Source: Dysidea avara (Eukaryota; Porifera; Demospongiae; Dictyoceratida; Dysideidae). From it: a stretch of DNA of 64,000 bases. The notes under the pieces are model-generated. The model ran no database searches and was not told the origin of the DNA. It saw nothing but the letters and a program-made list of their open reading frames with translations. The stretch covers positions 3,034,359 through 3,098,358 of the forward strand of contig NC_089272.1 in the NCBI RefSeq assembly GCF_963678975.1. The letters run 5' to 3'. A program made the translations under genes and the position numbers. The stretch's first letter is position 1; each line of letters starts with the position of its first letter. Below, one piece after another: positions 1 to 10,307 of the stretch.

Positions 1-108
1 TTATAAATTCTATGCTTGTAGTTTGTTATGAATGTTCATGTAGTTTAGGTGTTAAAATACTGTGCACACATTAGTGATAAGCATGTACAGTTCAGTCACT
101 GTATTCAT

Positions 109-1287
109 TTACTTCTTAATGACCACTCTCAGCAGTGAGATCAATCCCACAATGATCTGTAACAAGTAATAGTACGTATATTAAATGTACATGTTGTACA
201 GTGTTATACTTACCCATCCAACCATACAGATATTTCCCAGTATAGGAAGTATTATAAATCTCTTTGGTCTTGTATCACTACATACAAAATCTCCACTATC
301 ACAATACTTCCTGTATAGATCACTCAGCAATGAAGCAGTGATACACCAGTACACTGCCATCAAGCCCGTCCAGACCATTCCAAAGATCCCAGCCAGTCTG
401 ACATACTGCAATGGAAAAAAACAGTTTACTATATGCATCCATGCTATGACAAAATTTATTGAGCTACAGGTTGTTACACAAAGCTTCTGGAACAATGATA
501 CATCAAATAGAGTGATCAGACAGTAGTAAAAGCTGCAGGCACTGCAATTATTTGGTGGATGCATACAAATTCTAGGGTTTATTACTTCATTGTATAGTGT
601 TAGACATGTGTCACAGCAGCTGCAGTACTTATAGCAGGACACTAAACTTTATAGTGATAACTACATACTCACCACTGCAGTGAGACATGGAATCATTAGA
701 TCAATCATCATTAACACTAGAGCTACTAAGATAGAGACAATTGCATTGGCTAGTGCGTTGTTACAAATACGGTCTCCTCTGAAGTCTCCATTGTCCTCAC
801 TGTAGAAACAAATTTCAACTGGTAGGTCTCTTCGTCCACTACCATTAAGTGATGACGCAAATAAGTCAGCTCGAAAAGCTGCAATAGTACTTGCCAGGAT
901 CTACAAATGAGCAGAATAATAAATATACTATCTCATATCACAAGCACAGCAGAATATTTATGGACCCACAAGAAGGTTCTATTATACAGCATGCAGGGAG
1001 TCAGATTATAGTAACAGTAAAATTCAGAAAGCGGTAATGACTTGATATACTCAACTTCCAATCTATAGCAAGTGTCCTAAGGAGCTACACACTGATGATG
1101 AGCCATATAGGTATAGCTGGGATTCAGAATTACATCAGCATTCACAACTTCTCACATATGATATTATAGCTGCATACATATTATACTGTGTATAACGTAC
1201 TATCAGTAATAACTTGGGGATGCTGCTTCCTGCAATATTGAAGATGTATGAGAAAAGTGATGATGGTAGTTGTAGTTCATCACCCAT
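109..1287 (-). CDS. Four-helix (tetraspan) membrane protein, gene 1a
   Basis: Four coding exons read 1201-1287, 673-900, 214-405 and 109-156 (minus), all in phase 0 with GT..AG introns, giving 184 residues. The protein starts MGDELQLPSS. Hydrophobic helix 1 spans the exon 1-2 junction. A loop with two cysteines (EIC...RICNN) follows, then helix 2 ending in IPCL, helix 3 starting YVRLAGIF, a second loop with two cysteines (KYCDSGDFVC), and helix 4 ending in the basic tail VVIKK. Paired cysteines in both non-cytoplasmic loops resemble MARVEL or claudin-type tetraspans, but I recognise no named family. The start is the first ATG 74 bp downstream of a TATA motif. It is head-to-head with the gene at 3608 and has a near-identical copy at 22370-23549. 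Confidence 0.82.
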
Positions 1288-1360
1288 ATCTTGTAGAATA
1301 GCAATCAGTTTTTCCTCACAACACTATATAATATAAATGTTAATGATAGAGAGTTAGCTA

Positions 1361-1368
1361 CTTTTATA
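1361..1368 (-). promoter_or_regulatory. TATA box of tetraspan gene 1a
   Basis: TATAAAAG on the minus strand, 74 bp upstream of the ATG at 1287. The same octamer sits at the same distance in the duplicated gene (23623-23630). Confidence 0.5.
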
Positions 1369-1739
1369 TCACACTCACACTGTCCTATGGGTTCTGGTAC
1401 TATTACATAATCCAGTAACAGAGCTAACACGTAAGATGTTGTCATGGGTTCAGGGTTGTTATCATTATACCCAAAATCTAATTAAAGTATAGACAGGAAG
1501 TACATGACTACGTCACGTCACGCAGTACAAAGAGGAAGTTGTAAAGGTTACATTCTAATGACATTGGTCTGTATGACATAGTTCCAATGAAAGGGCCTGT
1601 GAGCTTTTAACATGGTAGATACTGATAATATAGTTTATCTCTCACTTCAACAAAGCATTAGTATAATAATGTTTTATATATGCAGAACTATTCTAACTAT
1701 CAACATCTATGTAGTTGTCTATTGAATTTCAATTATAAA

Positions 1740-2870
1740 TGTTTTTGTAAACATCAGCTGCATGATATGGCTGACATGTGTTCATAAATTTACGCTCCAG
1801 TTTTGTAAAGTTTTTTCCCATGAAGTGGATGTATTTTATTTTATTTTCTCACTGAATACAGTACCAGCAGCATACACTTGTACAGCAGCAGAACAAATAA
1901 ACTGATAAAGGGATGCCACAGACCTATACTATATGAAGGGGCACAATGCATAATTAATTTTGTAAACTGTAGTGTATTTATGTAAGTAAAAATTTACACA
2001 CATCAATTGAATAGTATTAGTGTCTTTTGAATGTGAAGGATAGATGATGCAAAGTCACAGTATATTTTTTTCATTGCTAATTCTTGTAATTCCACCAAGA
2101 GTTCTCTTTACATTATTCAACAACCTATACATAGTTCTATCTGTTAACTTGATCAAAGATGAGCTTTACTAGGTGATTTGTACAGGCTACAGTTAGAAGC
2201 CGGTTAGACACTCTTCCTTCACTATTTCATATTCTGTCAGTTTGCAACCAGAATTCCCAAACTATTAGCATAATTGACCAATCTAGAAATTATATTAGTT
2301 CTAATAATTAATCTGATGACTTATATAGCATGCAGCTCAGGTACAACATATTATTACTGAGGGGGTGAGATTGTCATGTTGATGCTGTGTTCAGTAAGTA
2401 TAGTAGTATTTACCCACAATAAGTTATGATGACACTTAATTATAGGTCAATAAGTGGCTTTCAATTTTATTTTTTTGCTCAGTAGAATCACTAGCTAGCT
2501 ACTTTTCACCTTCACTATACAGAGGGAACTTCATCAGTAGTAAAGTTTGCTTCAGCATTAACTCAAATTTGGAATTAAAATTGGCCCATTTGCTTAATGC
2601 AATGCATACCCTGAAAACAATATGCCTTAATCTTTAATAAAACTTTCTGCATAATAGTATATACCCAGTTACCTACCTGTATTATCATAGCCGGCCCATT
2701 GAAATTAGGCAGGACACCTCACTAATAAGGACACCTTGATCATATAGTAATTAGGACACTTGTCCATGCATGGTCCATGTTTAAACCCCTGGAAGCTATC
2801 ATGGGTCTCAAGATGTGTGGAATAGAGGGGACTGCTCGCTGTATTATGATACATGTATATGTGTACATGT
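1740..2870. other. Intergenic region between divergent genes, no gene seen
   Basis: AT-rich DNA between the two head-to-head tetraspan genes, conserved in the duplicate. No open frame with coding character was found. It carries a short phrase (ggacacctcactaataagga, about 2710-2740) that recurs near 24970 and 54030, which points to a dispersed repeat. Confidence 0.5.
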
Positions 2871-2874
2871 ACAG

Positions 2875-3217
2875 TAGGGCTGAAACGGATGGCAATTTTA
2901 CTATCCGGATATCTGACAAAATATTTCTGGATATCCTACAAATAGTGACATCATTACTTGCTATAAAATGTTGCATATTGACTTGTTTTACTAGTACTTG
3001 AGAATAGAAAGAAATACTAACATTACTATGAACATTAATTGTGGAAACCATGTATGTATCAAGGAAATTTACCAAACATTTCTTTAAGTTATTCAAAACT
3101 ATCCTGATGGCTTCAAATCACTATCTGGATAGTAAATTATTATCCGGATATCTAGATAGCATGGATATCTAGATAGCATGGATATCTAGATAGCATGGAT
3201 ATCTGCTTCAGTCCTGA
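2875..3217. mobile_element. Possible hAT-like MITE
   Basis: The left end TAGGGCTGAAACGGAT and the reverse complement of the right end (AGGACTGAAGCAGAT) match imperfectly, and the interior is rich in GGATATC motifs facing both ways. A clean 8-bp target duplication was not found, so the boundaries are uncertain. The same element is in the duplicated segment at about 25132-25428. Confidence 0.35.
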
Positions 3218-3515
3218 TACACAGTTAATTTTATCTATTGACAACAGGTGTTTTATGCAAGACACAGCATTTTGGTACAGTTTAGGTTTTGGGAACATAT
3301 GATACAATTTAATAAGGTCTATACATCTTCCACATGATGTAAACATGACAAGAACTTGTGTTTAAGCTGTACAATGTGATCTTATAGGTACACAATACAG
3401 TTGACAGGAAGATGTCATAGTGCGTGACAACACTGGACTGTGATGGTATAGCTGTACAGGAAGTGCAGAGTTGACAGAAACATGATGTAATATGTGACAT
3501 CATTAAATGAGTGAC

Positions 3516-3523
3516 TATATAAG
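3516..3523 (+). promoter_or_regulatory. TATA box of tetraspan gene 2a
   Basis: TATATAAG lies 85 bp upstream of the ATG at 3608 and is conserved in the duplicate (25726-25733). The spacing suits a start of transcription near 3545. Confidence 0.5.
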
Positions 3524-3607
3524 CAGCAGACAACTAGAGGACCAGCATGTAATATTATAGCTAATTGTTTGTTAAAACATAGTTGTGTATACTTTGTTAG
3601 CTACAAG

Positions 3608-5005
3608 ATGGGATCTGGAAGTCTTGAGATGTCATTGCCTCCTGTGTCTTCATACCTCATAAATGTTGCTTTGGGGACTATTCCTAAAATGCTACTCATT
3701 GTAAGTCCACCTACTGTATGCATTAGTGTGTAAGAGTGTTGAGTTATAGCTGTATCATGCATTTTAACTATCTCCATGAACTACTATACAAAGGGCTTAG
3801 TCTCCATTACCTGCTAACTTTAGACTGGCTGAATGGATCCTAAAACATCAATAATTCCAAGTCACTTTAGCATTAATTCTGGTCGATTGATGTGTTAATA
3901 CAATCAAATGTGATGAAAGTTCCATAATAAAGAACGTTAGAATTAAATTTTTAGTGAGCTATAACTGTTGTTCCTCATATGGAGAGGCTATAAATCCACT
4001 GTTTTGTACAATTTCTATTGTTTGGAGTGTTTCACTCATGCACATACCAGATGTACAGCACTTACTAGTCATGTATACAATTTTTCTATCAATTTAGATA
4101 TTGGCAAGTGCCATTGCTGCATTCCGAGCTGACCTATTCTCGTCACTACTTGATGATAGTGGAAGGAGAGACTTACCAGTTGAAATATGTACCTATAGCA
4201 AAGATGACGGGGACTACAGAGGAGATCGTATTTGTAATAACGCACTAGCCAATGCCATTGTCTGTATCTTAGTAGCTATTGCACTGATGATGGTTGACCT
4301 ACTAATCCCATGTCTCAATACAATGGTAGGTATCAAGAAGCTTGTACTGCATAGTACAGTAGAAACACATACATACGTAGCTATTGTTGTGATAATTATA
4401 CTACATCTAGAAACTTGTGTATGTAATTGACTGAGCGTCCAATCTGTCTATCATATACTAGTTTAAATTCTACACATGGTTACTGGAAGACTACTATAAT
4501 AGTTTACTAAAAACGTAACTAGTTGAAATTCTGCTGATTCTGTGTAGTATGTATATGTATAATGTGAATGCCTCAACTCAGTCTAATTCCTGCATTGTCT
4601 TGGCTGTTGTATAGCTACAACACCATTAGATGTGATTGTGATATTCTCTCTCTACAGTATGTCAGACTAGCACACATCTTCAGTTTGTTATGGGAGGGAT
4701 TGATGGCAGTCTATTGGCTGATCAGTGCTGCACTACTGGCTGACCTGTACTCAGAATATTGTAATGTTGATGATAGTTTTGATTGTGAAGAAAGAGAGAA
4801 GAAATTCCTTGTGCTACCTATACTAGGATTTGCCTGCATGGGTGGATGGGTAAGTTGGACATTTCTATTATGTACAATAATAGTATTTGATGTGTTGGTT
4901 TTGTTATTACTTTGAACTTGAGTTTGTGATTGAATTTATCTTATTTTTTTCTAATAGATTGCAGTTGGTGTGCTTTCAACAGTGAGACTTTTCATGAAGA
5001 AATAA
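3608..5005 (+). CDS. Four-helix (tetraspan) membrane protein, gene 2a
   Basis: Exons 3608-3700, 4098-4325, 4658-4849 and 4958-5005, all phase 0, encode 186 residues. Exons 2 to 4 have exactly the lengths (228, 192, 48 nt) of gene 1a, so the two are ancient paralogues. The order is helix 1 across the exon 1-2 junction, a loop with DLPVEIC and DRICNN, helix 2 (ALMMVDLLIPCL), helix 3 (GLMAVYWLISAALLADLY), a loop with two cysteines, and helix 4 ending RLFMKK. Splice sites are canonical (gtaagt, gtaggt; tttag, tacag, aatag). It is probably an integral membrane protein of the plasma or vesicle membrane. Function is unknown; MARVEL-like topology is the nearest analogy I can offer. Confidence 0.85.
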
Positions 5006-5009
5006 ATTA

Positions 5010-5440
5010 GATATGTAAACATTTTAATAATTATAATTCTGTGTATCTATATGTGTAAATGTGAGATGAATTTTAAGAGCAATTATGTAATCTGTTGTAC
5101 ATAAGTTTAGTGCAGCCTTACAATAGAATATTTTCAGTCATAGAATTTACGAACTAACTAATAAGCAAACCTCTCATGGGAAAGTTGTAAGGGAGATAAA
5201 GATAGCAACTATGAGTATGATTTGATCAGCAAGGCTTAACTTTTCAAACATGTGAAAAGGTCACAGTGTGCATGTAGTGTGTGTATGTGTCTGTCTGTCT
5301 GTCTGTCTGTCTGATAGGAGAGTAGATAAACCCATTCTACACTGAACCACTTCTTTGCTAATGTGCTGGGAAATCTGCTGTGATCTAGATATTCCTCAAA
5401 CATTTATGGTGGAAAATTTCTAAAGAATGTAAATTTCTCT
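5010..5440. other. 3' flank of gene 2a, no gene seen
   Basis: AT-rich 3' flank with a (GTCT)n run near 5289-5312. Nothing else was recognised. It is conserved in copy 2 with a shorter GTCT run. Confidence 0.5.
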
Positions 5441-5446
5441 GTTTAA

Positions 5447-5447
5447 C

Positions 5448-5499
<52 letters not shown>
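5447..5499. repeat. (CA)n microsatellite
   Basis: CA dinucleotide run with one interruption. The matching site in copy 2 (27655-27722) is uninterrupted and longer. Confidence 0.95.
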
Positions 5500-5502
<3 letters not shown>

Positions 5503-5885
5503 ATCTCTGGCTGTAGGCTTTGTTGGTTGGGTCATCTATCTACGAACGTGTGACCATCGTCTTCCAAAACAGACATTGTTTGGATGGTTGCCTCAGCCCT
5601 CAGCCTCATCCACCACATGGAACTAAGCTTCGATGACAAGATAGTGTTAGTGGGACCTGAAACCTTTTCATATTGTTGAAGGTGACTGGTATGTGGTAAC
5701 ACAAAACAGAGATGAGTGGAGGAAATTGTCAGAATCCCATTTGATAACAACAGAACCTGCCTGTGTAGCAGCAGAGATTTTTTGTGATAGATGTGGTAGA
5801 TACTTTAGAAGGGCTCAAGATATGGCTACAGACACAGGTGTGATAGTATCAGATTCTGACGTACAGTATAGGGAGCAGCAATAGT
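5500..5885 (+). pseudogene. LINE ORF2 C-terminal fragment, frameshifted
   Basis: Plus-strand translation in shifting frames gives phrases typical of the end of non-LTR retrotransposon ORF2: LCWLGH, then RLPKQTLFGWLPQP, then GDWYVVTQNRDEWRKL. A cysteine-rich tail CDRCGRYFRRAQD, a half C2H2 finger, follows. Stops and frameshifts separate the pieces, so it is not functional. Only the 3' end is present, as expected of a 5'-truncated LINE insertion. It is duplicated at 27722-28110. Confidence 0.7.
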
Positions 5886-6069
5886 GTTTTCAAGCGTTCT
5901 AGTTGCCATTGAACATTTAGACATTGCTAGGATTTGTTGAGGCACAATTGTATACGAGTTTAATGTGGCATTGATGATTTATTCCATCTGCTACACAGCA
6001 GAAAGACATCTCCATAAGATAGTGGTCTTCACTCAAGTCAAGTCTAGTGTGTGTGTGGTGCATGTGTAA

Positions 6070-6191
<122 letters not shown>

Positions 6192-6720
6192 TTACAGCCA
6201 AATAGTTGCAAAAGACTCAAATGTTCATGGGGATGTGGCCCGTCACAGTGCAGTCAATTGCTGTTTTTTCCTTGAGCAAGCTAGAAAAGTTATTCAGTTC
6301 ATATTGCTTCAATCTAGCTACTTTGCTGTTTAAATGGGGACATGGTATGTACGTATTAACTGGCAAGGAAAACAGCCTACCCACCTGTGAGTTAACTTTG
6401 CCAGCCAGACTGCATTCATTACTGATTTTCAATATTTAATAGTTGCATCATTTTGTGATATAAAAGAATTAACTACATTACAGTGAGACTATCATGTTCA
6501 GTGTTACTGTATGAGTGTGTAGTGTATGTATTTTAATCACAATTCAGATTAGAAATATAACTAATACTACATTTATATTATGGCTATGAGGTTGAGTAGT
6601 AGCGTGGAAGCTTTGCATTGAAGATATGAGCGTTAAGTATCTTTATAGCTTCAAATAATTATCTGTTCAGATACTGAATTAATATCTGAGTATCATACAT
6701 GCAGATATTATCTAGTGTGT

Positions 6721-6722
6721 GA

Positions 6723-6762
<40 letters not shown>
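6721..6762. repeat. (TG)n microsatellite
   Basis: TG run that precedes the LINE 3' region. Confidence 0.95.
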
Positions 6763-6764
6763 GT

Positions 6765-7190
6765 GATGGGGTCAGTGTTTTTTTAAAATACCTTACAGTG
6801 ACCCCAGGGTAATGGCTACTAGCCAGCTAAACTGACAATGATCATGAGGTTGAATTGCTGTGTGCTGAGCCTGGGTCAAGATGCCACCTAATGGTACAAC
6901 TTGACACACACCAGCCTGGTGACCCTGTTGTTGCACTCCAGGTCTGCACTTAGGACAGACATAGCTTGGTGCCAGACTGTCACAACATCAGGGGCACATG
7001 AAGCTGCCGGAACTCTAATCGGTCAATTTTTGCCATTATCTGTTCTTTCCTATTTGAAAGTGTTAATTGTGTTGATATGTCTTTGGTATTGTTTTGGTGT
7101 TTACTTATCATATGTATGTGATGTGTTCTTCTGAGCAAGGAAGAATGGCTGTAGCCGATTGCCTGGAGGTTAAATATATAAATCAAATCA
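6765..7190 (+). mobile_element. LINE-associated 3' region
   Basis: The sequence from tgaccccagggtaatggct to ggacagacatagcttggtg also occurs at 28850-29040 behind the second LINE fragment. The end (about 7150-7190) is a short A/T-rich tail with repeated aaatcaaatc, as seen at LINE 3' ends. No coding frame. Confidence 0.5.
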
Positions 7191-7422
7191 AATGTATCCT
7201 ACTGTATATACAGAACTACACGTTCTGTGCCTACACAGTGTAGGTACTATAAGTATTGATACTATATAATAGAAAGTGTCTGTGATGAAAACCATCATAA
7301 TAATGTAGATATTTATAATCTGTGTATGGTATGATCCTATTGCAAATTAATCCGACAACCATAGCAACTGTTACTAGGCTACAGAAATTTAAAAATAACC
7401 ACTGCAAAAGTCCAATCACACT

Positions 7423-7510
7423 TAGCAACCGTTGCCTGGCAACCATTGATATGGCCGCAAAATGACTTTTACCTTAGCAACGGTTACCTAGCAACCGTTG
7501 CTAAGCAACC
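7423..7510. promoter_or_regulatory. Cluster of three X-box (RFX-site-like) palindromes
   Basis: Three 13-mers fit the RFX X-box form GTNRCC-N-RGYAAC, or differ from it by one base: GTTGCCTGGCAAC (7431-7443), GTTACCTAGCAAC (7483-7495) and GTTGCTAAGCAAC (7497-7509). RFX factors bind such sites in animals. No gene start is adjacent, so they could equally be part of a repeat. Confidence 0.4.
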
Positions 7511-7602
7511 ATATTGTGTCATACCTTGGGGCATCTATCACTATGGTAAAAATAGTTGCCAAATCGGACATTTACTTCTAATATAAACACACCACAATAT
7601 TT

Positions 7603-7711
7603 TAGCCAATCAAATTAGTATTATAGATTTTTGTCATGGGACCTTGACAAACAAGTGTAATACTAATTCTATTGGCTAATCGCTTGACGTATTTCAATAT
7701 AATACGTCAAG
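7603..7711. repeat. Inverted-repeat pair and short perfect hairpin
   Basis: agccaat...ttagtatta (from 7604) pairs with taatactaat...attggct (to about 7678). It is followed by a perfect 11-bp stem CTTGACGTATT / AATACGTCAAG at 7683-7711. This may be the remains of a foldback element. Confidence 0.45.
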
Positions 7712-7719
7712 CTGCTATT

Positions 7720-8400
7720 GAGAGTATTATACAGTAACACATTCAGTTGTTGGATTAGATCCTATTATAAGGCATGGTGTACTGGTACCAGGATACTTTG
7801 GATTACTAATTGTACCATGTATAAATGAAAGCTCTACAATTATCATCCACTTTCTTGTGTGCTATCAGAGCATCCAATGGTTTCTCTATAGCAAAAGTTT
7901 TGATTGCTGTACATATTACAATGTTTGCATTGCAGAGTGTCACTCATAAACATACAAACCACAACAGGCTAGTTGTTGTTTCAAGACATGTTCAAGTTCA
8001 GACTATGCTGAAAGACAGTACAAGGAATAATTTAACATTGAGTAGGACCATTCTCATGCAGTGTCTATTGCCCTCTCCTGAACTTGTCATGGAGCCAAGT
8101 GTCTGTTGTTGACACCTTTACTATCACCATCAATAATCTGCTTGGCTCTTGAGAAAAAAAATCCACTCAGTTTTATTTTTAGCTGCTTTTCAGGTCAACT
8201 TTTACATTCTATATTAAAAGATCATGAAACATATGTAACCACATTGCTATTTGCATATTATGGATTGTATATAGCTAAGACACTTCAAACAGCTGTGTAA
8301 CTACTATAGCTGTGTAGTCAATGTAAGTAATCTAATGGGTTAACTCATTTACCCTTTGACTAAATTATTACAGTAGCACCACTGACAGTTGGTTGGCAAT
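7720..8400. other. Region with no recognised gene
   Basis: The open frames here (up to 95 residues) have no domain, no splice support and no recognisable homology. I see nothing else. Confidence 0.4.
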
Positions 8401-8407
8401 GTGTACA

Positions 8408-8660
8408 TTATTATTTATTTATTTATTTATTATTAGCGCTTTACAGTGACCAGCACTGAAGGTCTGACAGCAACATGTGCTGCAGCCTTAGAATTACCTA
8501 ACCTACAAGGACTTAGACCTAGTGACTTAACTTACTGACTGAATAAGGTGTAACAGAAAAGGGGCCAAAGTAAGGAAAAAAATCCCTCCAACCCCAGGAT
8601 TCGAACATGATGAGACTACATATAGTTTTGTAAGGCAGCACACCCTCACACTCACAATTC
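8408..8660. repeat. Possible tRNA-derived SINE
   Basis: An (ATTT)n tract at 8408-8440 borders a segment containing ggattcgaac (about 8597-8606), which resembles a pol III B-box. No convincing A-box or target duplication was found. Confidence 0.25.
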
Positions 8661-8831
8661 AATGGAGGCCTGAAGTTGAAGCAGTTCTCCTCCTAAATAG
8701 CTACATAATTATAATATCAAGAGTTAATAATAAAATAATATCTTATGAGTATACCATGGCTCCATTTTCTGCATGCATATATACACATTTTGCACATGTG
8801 CGTGTACACACAAATACACACACCACCACAC

Positions 8832-8969
8832 ATCAAGACACACGGTAGTGTGTCGTGCGGCCAAGAAAGCCGGCGACCACACCGTGAGTATATTTACAGG
8901 ATCAAGACACACAGTAGTGTGTCGTGCGGCCAAGAAAGCCGGCGACCACACCGTGAGTATATTTACAGG
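8832..8969. repeat. 69-bp tandem duplication
   Basis: Two near-identical 69-bp units (8832-8900, 8901-8969), each with gtgtgtcgtgcggccaagaa and ending tatttacagg. The unit is GC-richer than its surroundings, and 69 is a multiple of three, so an open frame runs through both. It merges to the right into unexplained DNA up to 9520. Confidence 0.85.
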
Positions 8970-9520
8970 AAGAAAGAAAACAGCTTTTTCACGCATGCAT
9001 AGCTCCACGGCCTCTTCTCCAAAGCACACTATTTTTGCATTATAGCTGTATGCCACACAGCAAATTAGATTAAATTCGCAACAGCCATTTGCGAGATATG
9101 GGCGTCCAAAATTTCGTTTTAATTTCTTCGTTTTTTTCTTCTTATGCCGTACGGGGGGCTACGGGGGCTTCAATTTCTTTTCGCACACTTTGCAAAAATT
9201 GCTATAAAATGCAAACGTGTAACTCGATTGCCTCGATCTTTGGCACAAATTAAGAACGTGTAACGGTGGATTCACGTACCAAGTTTGTTGTAAGTCTGAG
9301 TAGTATTCAAGGAGTTATGGACGTTTATTCACGTAAAAACAGATCAAACTTCTGTCACGGCTACAGGGTAAACCAAGCATAGAAATAACTTGAAAATTGG
9401 TGTGTAGATAGGCTGATCATCGTAGCAGTGCCTTTTGATAGTTTGAATAGCAATAGAGTTACAGCGACAAAGTTATAAAGCAAAAACTAAGCAAGTGTAA
9501 AATCGCGGGATCGAGATACT
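8970..9520. other. Unidentified, probably repeat-derived DNA left of the transposon
   Basis: Composition differs from the neighbours (a GC-rich run near 9150, many CpG). No long frame and no inverted partner were found. The right flank of the transposon at 20965 does not continue it. It could be another mobile-element fragment. Confidence 0.3.
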
Positions 9521-10307
9521 CCTTATCCGTAATGACGTCACAAATTTAAAATGGCCGCGATAGTTGTGGGAGTTTATACAGCGTCTAATGGAAGAGAGTA
9601 GCGTTTCAACATGATTACAGTAAAGAAACTCAGCAATAACGATGGTGAGGGTTATAAATTACCGTCCGATTACAGACATACATTTATGCACGGAAAATAC
9701 TTATCGAGGGTTGGTTTTTTTTGCTGAAGTGTTGAATGCGACGGATTGTCCGGAGTCTTATCGTTAAAGCAGAAACATAATCTTCTAAGAAGCGTTTACT
9801 GATGTAATGTAACTATCTTTTCACAAAGCTGGCGAGAGTAAAAGTGTTTTGGGTGCGCAATGATGCATCTTTTCATTTACAGAGGCTTTTGAGACTACCT
9901 ACATGGCCACAGATTACTGTTGGGTTGGGTTGGTATATGGTATTTCTTTAAATTGTGTCATCAAAATATTATGTACATTAATTTGTCATTTTTTGTTATC
10001 ACGAAAGATGGCATTGCTGACAACTTGATGAACCCAGCTTCTGCCCTGACTGTTGGAGACGACTTTGAAGATCAGTCTGGTAATGCAGTGCTTGTGAGGT
10101 CTTGTGTTTTACTCCTGCTGTTGTAGATTGCAGCGGCAAGGATATCAATGTTATGATTGACAATGAAGATGATCCTCCTGCTGGTAAGGTGTATATGCTA
10201 TCGTTTTGTTATTAATCTTGGTACTGCAGATAAAAAGGATGCAAGTGAAGTAGTAGTTGAGGATATCATTCAGTGTATGGAGACCAATGAACATGGCGAT
10301 TCTGGTA
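9521..10307 (+). repeat. Left terminal inverted repeat of the DNA transposon
   Basis: Long TIR containing the promoter region, start codon and first four coding exons of the nuclease gene. It is almost identical to the right TIR. One coding difference is visible (GDDFEDQS here, GDDTEDQS in the right TIR). Confidence 0.9.

Noticed and set aside
181-642. 153-residue frame running through tetraspan exon 3 and its upstream intron
   Set aside because: The exon boundary at 405 has a canonical acceptor and the paralogues stop matching there; the extension is intronic readthrough.
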